From Bacillota bacterium (GTDB taxonomy: Bacteria; Bacillota; Clostridia; Acetivibrionales; DTU013), in NCBI GenBank assembly GCA_023412665.1, contig JAEZCA010000003.1, positions 1 through 64,000 of the forward strand: a DNA stretch of 64,000 nt, read 5' to 3'. The notes below the pieces were generated by a model. That model saw only the letters and a list, made by a program, of their open reading frames with translations. It searched no databases and was not told the origin of the DNA. The translations under genes and the position numbers were made by a program. This document shows, one piece after another, positions 56,959 through 64,000 of the stretch; positions within the stretch are counted from its first letter, which is position 1; the number at the start of each line of letters is the position of its first letter.

Positions 56959-58404
56959 ATGGGTACGTTGCTTGCCGAACTGGCATCCAGAGAAATATTG
57001 ACGGGAGTGGCCGTAAAGCGCCTGAGAGAATACATATCGAATAAGTATCCTCAGTTTTCGCCTGCTCTCAGGGCGGGTATATTTTCCGATGCCGTCAACA
57101 GGATAGTGGCAGCGAAGCTGCCGGAGCTGCCTGGAGATAAGATCAGTTTGTTCAGGGCTTTCCTTTACAGTGATGCGGCTAAAAAACAGACATTCAGCAT
57201 AGACTGTTCCGATATATTCAAATCGTCCCTCAGGCTTAGGACAGCTGACGAGTATTTTGTAAAGGGATTGAAGGTGTGGCTTGAAGATACGCTTTTGACA
57301 CCTGTATTGGAGGACAGAGTTTTTGAGTATGTGCAAAATGCATGCAGAATATTGGATGAAACTCCGCATATGGAGATTGAGAAGGTCCTGGAGTCAATAG
57401 AGAGCAAAGTCGGCGATATCAGGCCCAAAAAGCGTGTGATATCACTGGTACACATGAACCCGGCGGGCGCCGGATCCAATTCCGGAGCACTGAAGGACAG
57501 GGGAACTGAAGCGTCAGAGTTTAATATGAAGCCGAGTTTTGGGACTGTTTCATATGAAGGCAGCGGCGGCATGGATTTGGATACCGAGGACCTGATCGGG
57601 AAAAATCCCGGCTGGGAGCACTGTGGCTGGGAGGGTGCCGCAAAGAAGGATTCCGGCAGGGATGACAGCGAAAAAGAGAATGTCAGCGAGGAATGGATCC
57701 TGATAAGGAGAAGAAAGTCGGCCGGAGAGATAATAGCAGACAGGATATCGAGGCTGGCGGCACATGTGGCCGGGATCTATAACAGAGCCACCGGCTTTAT
57801 TGCGGGTATGGTCTCAGAGAGTACCCGATACAGGAACGTTGCGACAGCCGGGCTTATCACTGCTGCTCTGCTGTGTACATTTCTTTCGGCATTGTATGTG
57901 AATGCCGTCAGTAAAGCAGAGCAGGCAAAAACCGATGATATACTGATGATTGAGGAAACAACTTCAATTTTTGAGGATATGACGCCACTATCTGCAGCGG
58001 TGGGCAATGATGCCGGACGGATAGGTGAAAACGGCGGAGAGATGTTCAGAATGAGAGCGACAGCATATGACCTGTCCGTTGAAAGCTGCGGGAAGGACAG
58101 AGGGCATCCGGAGTACGGCATAACTTACAGCGGTACCCGGGCGGAAGCAGGCAGGACCGTCGCTGTAGATCCGGAAGTGATACCTCTGGGGAGCAGTATC
58201 AGGATCACATTCCCTGAAGAATACAGTTATATGGATGGCATTTATGTGGCTGAAGATACCGGGCGGCTTATCAAGGGAAACAATATCGATATTTTTTTTG
58301 GAGAAGATCAGGAAGGAAGCAGGGAGATTAACAGGAAAGCTCTGCAATTCGGGATCCAATATGTGGATGTGGAGATCATGGATGACAAGCAGGTCCTCAG
58401 GTGA
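56959..58404 (+). CDS. 3D-domain cell-wall protein with large cytoplasmic N-terminal region
   Basis: 481 residues. Residues 1-290 are soluble, with a helical 1-150 part and a charged Gly/Glu-rich 165-245 part that I do not recognise. A single membrane segment runs about 295-315 (VATAGLITAALLCTFLSALYV). Residues 364-478 are a 3D (three-Asp) domain: MRATAYDLSVESCGK, ITYSGTRAEAGRTVAVDPEVI-type block and YVAEDTGRLIKGNNIDIFF, with the Asp residues expected of MltA-like lytic transglycosylase folds. Thus an outside cell-wall enzyme is tied to an unknown inside domain. GAGGG precedes the start. Confidence 0.8.
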   Translation: MGTLLAELASREILTGVAVKRLREYISNKYPQFSPALRAGIFSDAVNRIVAAKLPELPGDKISLFRAFLYSDAAKKQTFSIDCSDIFKSSLRLRTADEYFVKGLKVWLEDTLLTPVLEDRVFEYVQNACRILDETPHMEIEKVLESIESKVGDIRPKKRVISLVHMNPAGAGSNSGALKDRGTEASEFNMKPSFGTVSYEGSGGMDLDTEDLIGKNPGWEHCGWEGAAKKDSGRDDSEKENVSEEWILIRRRKSAGEIIADRISRLAAHVAGIYNRATGFIAGMVSESTRYRNVATAGLITAALLCTFLSALYVNAVSKAEQAKTDDILMIEETTSIFEDMTPLSAAVGNDAGRIGENGGEMFRMRATAYDLSVESCGKDRGHPEYGITYSGTRAEAGRTVAVDPEVIPLGSSIRITFPEEYSYMDGIYVAEDTGRLIKGNNIDIFFGEDQEGSREINRKALQFGIQYVDVEIMDDKQVLR

Positions 58405-58547
58405 TTTTCCCGGACATTTGCCATGTACAAGTTAATTTACAAATTGTTCACAAGCCCGAGGGCAAAGCGTTATTGTTAATCGAAGACCGGTGTGATAAAA
58501 TCAAAGCAGCAGTATCACATATTGGCTTATTTATCGGGAGGTTTTAG

Positions 58548-59060
58548 ATGGATACATTTATTGAAAAGCTGGTGACAAAAAAGAAAGCGGCAGCGGATTT
58601 AGTCATCATAGCTCTGGTTGTGGCAGCAATATTGCTTGTGTTGTTTTTTTTCCTGGCGACAAATATACGCATCGGTATGGGAATAGATCTTTTGCTTGTC
58701 GTAGGAGTGATATATCTGGGCATCAGGATCATAACATCCAGAAATGTGGAATATGAATATATTGTGACCAATGGCGATTTAGATATAGATATGATAGTTT
58801 CCAAAAGAAAAAGGAAAAGGATATTCAGCGCCAACTGCAAGGAGTTTGAAATAGTTGCGCCTGTGAAAAGCAGCAGCTTCAGCCAGCATGTACAGAGTAT
58901 CAAGAACAGGATTGACGCATCCAGTTCTATTGATTCGCCTGATGCATATTTTGCCACACTTACTTATAATAACAATAAAACCCTGGTGATTTTTGAACCG
59001 GACGAGAGAATGCTCAAAAACTTCAAGATATATATACCCAGAAAGATATTAAATGGCTGA
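58548..59060 (+). CDS. Small two-pass membrane protein, function unknown
   Basis: 170 residues. Two adjacent hydrophobic segments (LVIIALVVAAILLVLFFFL and GIDLLLVVGVIYLGIRI) are followed by a cytoplasmic domain with beta-rich pattern (VEYEYIVTNGDLDIDMIVSKRKRKR; CKEFEIVAP). This looks like a conserved clostridial family of unknown role with a PH-like tail. GGGAGG precedes the start. The MgtC-like gene starts nine bases after its stop. Confidence 0.7.
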   Translation: MDTFIEKLVTKKKAAADLVIIALVVAAILLVLFFFLATNIRIGMGIDLLLVVGVIYLGIRIITSRNVEYEYIVTNGDLDIDMIVSKRKRKRIFSANCKEFEIVAPVKSSSFSQHVQSIKNRIDASSSIDSPDAYFATLTYNNNKTLVIFEPDERMLKNFKIYIPRKILNG

Positions 59061-59069
59061 GGTGATAGC

Positions 59070-59729
59070 ATGCCTTTTGAAATAGAGATCATACTTCGGT
59101 TGATGCTGGCAACGGCGCTTGGCGGCTTTATCGGCTATGAGCGTGAGCATACCAACAGGCCGGCCGGCTTCAGGACGCACATACTGGTTTGTTCAGGAGC
59201 AGCGTTGGTGATGATCACCTCCCAATACCTGATGTATAGATATCCCAGCAATACAATCGATCCTTCAAGACTAGGCGCTCAGGTCATCAGCGGTATAGGT
59301 TTTCTTGGTGCGGGTACTATCATACGCGATGGTTTTAATGTCCGGGGACTGACGACGGCTGCCAGCCTATGGGCAGTCTCATGTGTGGGTATAGCTGTTG
59401 GAAGCGGCTTCTATGTCGGAGCCGTTGCGGCTACGGTTTTTATTTTTCTGACGCTGATCACGCTAAAAAAAGCGGAAAGACGGTTCAGCAGGAGAAACAG
59501 ATACAGGACCTTCATAGTGGAGGCAGATAATACGAACGGCCTGATTGGGCAGGTCAGCAGCTATCTGGAAGGTAAAAGGGTAGAGTTAAAGAATATCCAG
59601 CTGTATAAAAGCAAGGAAAACGCGCAGATGATAAAGCTGCTGGTCAAGCTCCCGGGCAGCGCCATCGACCTGCAGACTCTCAGTGACCTTCAGTCCCTGG
59701 AAGGTGTAAAGAAGGTTTATGAGGAGTAG
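59070..59729 (+). CDS. MgtC/SapB-family membrane protein
   Basis: 219 residues. Four or five N-terminal membrane segments with MLATALGGFIGYERE, HTNRPAGFRTHILVCSGAALVM, ISGIGFLGAGTIIRDG and VRGLTTAASLWAVSCVGIAVGSG, all canonical for MgtC/SapB. A C-terminal ACT-like domain (FIVEADNTNGLIGQVSSYL) follows. Linked in other bacteria to magnesium limitation. GAGGTGA precedes the start. The terminator at 59772 ends the unit. No PhoPQ-like regulator is nearby. Confidence 0.87.
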   Translation: MPFEIEIILRLMLATALGGFIGYEREHTNRPAGFRTHILVCSGAALVMITSQYLMYRYPSNTIDPSRLGAQVISGIGFLGAGTIIRDGFNVRGLTTAASLWAVSCVGIAVGSGFYVGAVAATVFIFLTLITLKKAERRFSRRNRYRTFIVEADNTNGLIGQVSSYLEGKRVELKNIQLYKSKENAQMIKLLVKLPGSAIDLQTLSDLQSLEGVKKVYEE

Positions 59730-59771
59730 GACCAAAGCATCAGCGAATAAAATGACATCCAAATATCTCAG

Positions 59772-59803
59772 AAAAGCGGCATGGTCTAATCCATGCCGCT
59801 TTT
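59772..59803 (+). terminator. Terminator after the MgtC-like gene
   Basis: Perfect thirteen-pair stem AAAAGCGGCATGG/CCATGCCGCTTTT with a six-base loop; T-rich in both directions. Confidence 0.88.
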
Positions 59804-59856
59804 GAATAGAAATAGGACATAGACCTATCTATTCACTGATAAAAGGGGTGTCACAA

Positions 59857-62745
59857 TTGGGCAGGCAGAATACGTTATTAAGAAAACCGGACAATGAACT
59901 CATATCGGGAAAAGCCGGTGATAGGGGAGACGCAGCTGCATCAAGGCATGCTGGGCCGGCGGCGGATAGACATACAGGGACAGTGGCAGGAGCGGCATCG
60001 GGCAAGCATGTGGCATCGGATAAGCATGCGGCAGCGGTGTCGGAAAAGCATGTGGGGACAGCATCGGCTGCCGGCCTCAGTGACAGAGAGGCTGAAAAGA
60101 AACTCCTGGAGCACGGTCCGAACCTTCTGAGCGGGAAGAAGAAGATATCACCTTTTAAATTACTTATCAGTCAGTTTACAGATATCATGGTCATAATCCT
60201 CATGATCTCAACAGCCATATCGGCCTTTATGGGCGAGATGACCGAGGCTGTCACGATAATCGCTATTGTCATCGTCAATGCAATTCTGGGATTTGTTCAG
60301 GAATTCAGAACCGAAAAAACCATGGAAGCACTCAAGAGCCTTGCTGCGCCTGCTGCAAAGGTGATCAGGAACGGCAGGCAGGTCAGCGTACCGGCAGAGC
60401 AGATAGTGCCGGGAGATCTGATCGTACTTGAGGCAGGAGACAGGGTCCCCGCCGACGCAGTCCTGATGGAAAGCACAAACACACAGGCGGATGAATCGCT
60501 GCTGACGGGTGAATCAGTCCCGGTAGAGAAATATGCCGCAGCTTCCGGCGGGAGGCATCAAGCTGTTGACAGAAAAAACACGGTGTACATGGGCACCAGC
60601 ATTACCGGAGGAAGAGCAAAGGCAATGGTGAACGCTACCGGTATGAATACCGAAATGGGCGGTATTGCAGAACTCATCCAAAATATTGAGGAAGAGCAGA
60701 CCCCGCTGCAGAAACGGCTTGAAAAGCTAGGTAAAATCATTGTCGCCGGATGTCTTGTCATATGTGCCGTCGTTACCGCAGCAGGCATATTGCGGGGCGA
60801 GGATGCATTCAATATGCTTCTGTCCGGCATAAGCCTTGCAGTAGCGGCAGTTCCGGAGGGATTACCGGCTCTTGTTACGATTTCTCTTGCCCTCGGAGTC
60901 CAGCGCATGCTAAAGAGAAACGCTCTCATCAGAAAGCTGCCAGCGGTTGAAACGCTGGGATGTGCCGGAGTTGTCTGCTCGGACAAAACCGGTACGCTGA
61001 CACAGAATAAAATGACCGTGAGGCGTATCTTTGTAGATGGCCGTCTGCTTGATGTCAAGGATGAAAAGGAGTCGGGCAGATTCTTTCAGATGAACGACAG
61101 AACATTGGATCCGCTTACGGACAGCAGCCTCAGGACTGTACTGGAAATAGGCGCCCTATGTAATAATGCAGGTTTGACAAAGTCATCAAACAGCAAAGCC
61201 ATTGCCGAGAAAACATCCATATTGGTAAACATAAAGAACAGGCTGAAGCCCGGCAGCGAAAAGTGGGAGTTCACGGGAGACCCGACGGAGGGCGCGCTTC
61301 TTGTCGCTGCTGCAAAGGCCGGATTGACACCTGACACTCTGGCAGGGAAGTATTACAGGATAGACGAATTGCCCTTTGATTCGGACAGGAAGTGTATGAG
61401 CGTTGTTTGTGTGAATCACAAGGGGGAGACTCTTGTCTTTACGAAAGGCGCCCCCGATATGCTGCTCAAAAAATGTACCAGGCTCCACACCTCAGGCAAT
61501 GAATGCCTGCTCGACCAGGGCAAAAGGGCAAGAATACTGCAGGCCAATGATTCCATGGCAGGCAGCGCGCTGAGGGTGATAGCCGTTGCTTACAAAAAGC
61601 TGGGCTCAAGAGAATATCGCAGGGATGAACTGGAGTCCGACCTGATATTCGCAGGACTTACCGGAATGATAGACCCGCCGAGGCCCGAGGCTGCGGAGGC
61701 TGTGTTAAAATGCAGGATGGCTGGCATCAGGCCGGTTATGATAACCGGAGATCATAAACTTACAGCAGTTTCAATTGCCAGGGAGCTTGATATATACAGG
61801 GATGGGGAAGGAGTCCTGACAGGCGAAGAGCTTGATGGGATGGATGAGGCTGCACTGGAGAAGAAGGCAGGCAGTGTGAGCGTTTATGCAAGGGTCTCGC
61901 CGAAGCACAAGCTTATGATAGTCAGGGCCTTAAAAAAGCTTGGCAGTATTGTGGCCATGACCGGCGACGGCGTAAATGACGCACCGGCTGTCAAGGAGGC
62001 TGATATCGGCGTGGCAATGGGCCGCACCGGTACAGATGTCACAAAGGAGGCCTCCTCGATGGTCCTTCTGGATGATAATTTTGCCACCATCATTGCGGCT
62101 ATAGAAGAGGGCAGAGTTATTTACAACAATATCCGCAAATTCATCAGATACATGCTTGCCTGCAATATAGGTGAAGTGCTGACCATGTTCCTGGGAATGA
62201 TGATCGGCCTGCCTGTACCGCTGCTTCCGATCCAGATATTATGGGTGAATCTTGTCACGGATGGTCTGCCAGCGGTGGCCCTGGGCTTTGATCCTCCGGA
62301 GAGGGATGTAATGAAGAGGATGCCCAGAGAGCCGGATGAAAGCATTTTCTCACATGGCCTTGCCCGTGTCATTCTGTTCAGAGGAATACTTATAGGCCTG
62401 ACAACACTTGCTGTCTATGTCACTATGATCTACTTTACCGCTGATATAGGGCTTGCCAGAACAGGCACTTTTGTGACGCTGGTGCTGACGCAGCTAATAC
62501 ATGTATTTGAGTGCAAGTCGGAAACAAAAAGCCTATTCCAGATGCCTCTGTTGAATAATGTATACCTGGTGCTGGCAGTGCTCTGTTCATTGATAATGAT
62601 CCTGGGCGTTGTCTATATTCCAGTTTTACAGAATATTTTCAAGACCGTTCCTCTGGGAGTGAATGATTGGCTGATCACAGGAGGCCTGACCTTGTTGGTT
62701 CCGGTTTTGTCCAGCTTTTTCCCAAGAGTATCTGCAAGAAGATAA
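59857..62745 (+). CDS. P-type Ca2+ ATPase (SERCA-like)
   Basis: 962 residues exporting Ca2+ from the cytoplasm. Phosphorylation motif CSDKTGTLTQNKMT (Asp376), TGES in the actuator domain, KGAPDMLL, and MTGDGVNDAPAVKEADIGVAMG are present. The membrane ion site is that of type IIA pumps: VAAVPEGLPAL in M4, NIGEVLTMFLG in M5 and NLVTDGLPAVALGFDPP in M6. The first 70 residues are an unusual Ala/Gly/Lys/His-rich tail with repeats like SGKHVASDKHAAAVSEKHVG before the normal cation ATPase N-domain (GLSDREAEKKLLEHGPN). A TTG at 59857, nine bases after AAGGGG, fits best; GTG at 59848 abuts that site. Confidence 0.9.
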   Translation: MGRQNTLLRKPDNELISGKAGDRGDAAASRHAGPAADRHTGTVAGAASGKHVASDKHAAAVSEKHVGTASAAGLSDREAEKKLLEHGPNLLSGKKKISPFKLLISQFTDIMVIILMISTAISAFMGEMTEAVTIIAIVIVNAILGFVQEFRTEKTMEALKSLAAPAAKVIRNGRQVSVPAEQIVPGDLIVLEAGDRVPADAVLMESTNTQADESLLTGESVPVEKYAAASGGRHQAVDRKNTVYMGTSITGGRAKAMVNATGMNTEMGGIAELIQNIEEEQTPLQKRLEKLGKIIVAGCLVICAVVTAAGILRGEDAFNMLLSGISLAVAAVPEGLPALVTISLALGVQRMLKRNALIRKLPAVETLGCAGVVCSDKTGTLTQNKMTVRRIFVDGRLLDVKDEKESGRFFQMNDRTLDPLTDSSLRTVLEIGALCNNAGLTKSSNSKAIAEKTSILVNIKNRLKPGSEKWEFTGDPTEGALLVAAAKAGLTPDTLAGKYYRIDELPFDSDRKCMSVVCVNHKGETLVFTKGAPDMLLKKCTRLHTSGNECLLDQGKRARILQANDSMAGSALRVIAVAYKKLGSREYRRDELESDLIFAGLTGMIDPPRPEAAEAVLKCRMAGIRPVMITGDHKLTAVSIARELDIYRDGEGVLTGEELDGMDEAALEKKAGSVSVYARVSPKHKLMIVRALKKLGSIVAMTGDGVNDAPAVKEADIGVAMGRTGTDVTKEASSMVLLDDNFATIIAAIEEGRVIYNNIRKFIRYMLACNIGEVLTMFLGMMIGLPVPLLPIQILWVNLVTDGLPAVALGFDPPERDVMKRMPREPDESIFSHGLARVILFRGILIGLTTLAVYVTMIYFTADIGLARTGTFVTLVLTQLIHVFECKSETKSLFQMPLLNNVYLVLAVLCSLIMILGVVYIPVLQNIFKTVPLGVNDWLITGGLTLLVPVLSSFFPRVSARR

Positions 62746-62932
62746 AGCGGGTGCTGAAATTTGCTTTGATCCGGATACTGTCAATGTAACCAAATGTCTC
62801 AAATAAAAGGTTTGGATTTTAAATTCAAATCCTTTTATTTTTTATTAGAGTGTGCTCGGGATCAGACTTGCCTGAGATTAATACGGATAACAAGGCAGCC
62901 ATTATGCTGGATATTCCATATAAAGGCTAAAT

Positions 62933-63009
62933 CAACGAGGCGATAGATGGACCCCACCGCCCCACCTCTTTACGTATTTTCAGCCTTTGGCTGAAAAACG
63001 ACGTTACTC
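62933..63009 (+). repeat. Modular hairpin repeat R8 (partial)
   Basis: It opens ATCAACGAGGCGATAGATGG, then ACCCCACCGCCCCACCTCTT, related to the same part of R3 (CCCCCGCCCCACCTCTTGG). It then has TTTTCAGCC/GGCTGAAAA (near 62979-62997), the inner hairpin of R2 and R5. The closing GCCTCGTT arm is missing. The rest of the 390-base gap holds an AT-rich weak hairpin near 62806-62840 after the Ca2+-ATPase gene. Confidence 0.6.
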
Positions 63010-63058
63010 AAGCAAATCTTTCAATATCACAACTTCATTTACACAAGTTGGCAAAAAC

Positions 63059-63088
63059 TTTACAGTAATATAAAAAATATGTTATAAT
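63059..63088 (+). promoter_or_regulatory. Promoter of the right-edge nuclease-like gene
   Basis: TTTACA (63059-63064), 18-base spacer, TATAAT (63083-63088). It is 48 bases before the start codon at 63136. Confidence 0.6.
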
Positions 63089-63135
63089 TACCAAAAAGAA
63101 CCAAATGTATAGAAAGAAGGTGTGAATTATACAGT

Positions 63136-64000
63136 ATGGAGACATATTTCAGCCATCTTACCGCTGCCCAAATGTGGGACATCCCTAATATTGATGACGT
63201 CCTTGGCTTCCCACTATCTGAATACTGCTCGGAAGATATCACTGTTAATGATATCGGCGCAAGATTCAGATGCAAGGGTAAATTTGTCCACGCATGTGGC
63301 CTGGAGCTTCCAGCCGGTGCAGTCGTGGAACGAAGAGGAAATACTGTTGCATCACCGGAACTGCTGTTTTTAGAACTCGCGAACCGGTTAAGCATTCACC
63401 GCCTTATCTTTCTGGGTCTGCAGTTATGCTCTTTCCCTCCGGGTGAGCCTTACAAGGCAATCACTACAAAACAAAAGCTCAATCGGTTCCTATTGAAAGC
63501 TAAGGGACATCGGGGACATCGCAAAGCATTGAGAGCAGTGAAATATGTAGAAGATGGTTCCGCGTCAGTCATGGAATCACTCGCATACATGTTTTTGACT
63601 CTGCCCAACGCTCTGGGAGGTTACGGCCTTGGTGGCGCTGTTTTCAATCATGAGATAAGGCTTAATGGAAGAATCCCATCGCACTTCAGGCAGCGCAGCT
63701 GTTTTGTGGACTTGTATTACAAGCGGGCCAAAATTGCGGTCGAATACGAGAGTTTTGCTTATCACAGACGCCCGCAGGAACAAGGTAAGGATGCTATGCG
63801 ATCGACCATCCTCAATCGCAAGGGTGTAAGAGTATTGCATATGAACACCATTCAGCTATATAACATTGATGCATGTAATGATTTCGCGCATACTCTTGCG
63901 ACTCGCCTGGGAAAGCGAATATTCATACGTGCAAACGACTTTGAAATGATGCATATTAAAATGAGAGAATTGCTGCCAAGGATGGATCCTATGTCAAAAG
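63136..64000 (+). CDS. Nuclease-like protein with DUF559/PD-(D/E)XK-type region, 3' end outside window
   Basis: At least 288 codons without a stop, running off the right edge. Residues 1-160 are not recognised (METYFSHLTAAQMWDIPN; CGLELPAGAVVERRGN; ASPELLFLELANRL). Residues about 190-250 look like a restriction-endonuclease fold: CFVDLYYKRAKIAVEYESF, then a His in FAYHRRPQEQ, then RSTILNRKGVRVLHMNT, matching the Asp...Glu-x-Glu and following strand pattern of Vsr/DUF559 proteins. AGAAGG is 15 bases before the ATG at 63136, a loose spacing. It might belong to a mobile or defence locus continuing to the right. Confidence 0.6.
   Translation, partial: METYFSHLTAAQMWDIPNIDDVLGFPLSEYCSEDITVNDIGARFRCKGKFVHACGLELPAGAVVERRGNTVASPELLFLELANRLSIHRLIFLGLQLCSFPPGEPYKAITTKQKLNRFLLKAKGHRGHRKALRAVKYVEDGSASVMESLAYMFLTLPNALGGYGLGGAVFNHEIRLNGRIPSHFRQRSCFVDLYYKRAKIAVEYESFAYHRRPQEQGKDAMRSTILNRKGVRVLHMNTIQLYNIDACNDFAHTLATRLGKRIFIRANDFEMMHIKMRELLPRMDPMSK

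Overview
The window reads as a chromosomal segment of a mid-GC Gram-positive anaerobe of the class Clostridia (Bacillota). The signs are strong AGGAGG-type ribosome binding sites, sigma-A promoters, a CIRCE operator before groESL, the short HisG plus HisZ form of ATP phosphoribosyltransferase, and a HelD-type RNA polymerase recycling ATPase. YjfB-like and CD3324-like small proteins, CsoR and Fur regulators and lipoprotein signals without outer-membrane genes fit too. The family or genus cannot be named safely. I see no tRNA, rRNA, CRISPR array or prophage.

Layout. 1-125: 3' end (domains V and VI) of a group II intron lying to the left. 129-6100: ThuA-like protein, methionine synthesis enzyme (metY), Fur-family regulator, acyl-ACP thioesterase, transketolase. 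6101-7004: repeat-rich non-coding stretch. 7005-12373: membrane acyltransferase and two intracellular glycosidases (GH43, GH95). 12424-17948: YjfB-like protein and three tandem membrane-anchored solute-binding-like proteins with no permease. 18060-20838: zinc ABC transporter behind a Zur-like palindrome. 21013-24066: TIM-barrel protein, CsoR, and a thiol-redox set (TlpA-like, CcdA-like, glutaredoxin) with two CsoR-type boxes in a divergent promoter region. 24459-32402: zinc-ribbon membrane protein, PcrA helicase carrying a 343-residue intein with a GIY-YIG domain, a small Cys-rich protein, a HAD phosphatase, an HDOD protein and a lipoprotein amidase. 32476-41680: histidine operon hisZGDCB-purC-hisHAF-hisIE behind a consensus promoter. 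41807-43837: CIRCE-groES-groEL. 44464-54506: ABC-F ATPase with a possible attenuator leader, AraC regulator, a conserved unknown gene plus a CD3324-like gene, HelD, and a TetR/adenylate-forming-enzyme pair with strong palindromes. 54720-62745: decayed lipoprotein gene, Cys-cluster protein, metallophosphoesterase, 3D-domain membrane protein, small membrane protein, MgtC-like protein, Ca2+-type P-ATPase. 63136-64000: a nuclease-like gene running off the right edge.

Two themes stand out. First, a modular family of hairpin repeats sits in at least eight intergenic places. Most copies have an outer stem AACGAGGC/GCCTCGTT, variable inner hairpins and sometimes an 80-90 base fold-back tail. One copy has a compensatory base change in the outer stem, and several copies lie just after recognisable promoters, so they may be transcribed leader RNAs. 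Second, metal and thiol homeostasis recurs: Fur/Zur, ZnuABC with a cysteine-cluster N-terminus, CsoR with its own boxes, a His-rich Ca2+-ATPase, and several Cys-rich small proteins. All functional calls rest on reading translated sequence and motifs by eye; no database search was run.
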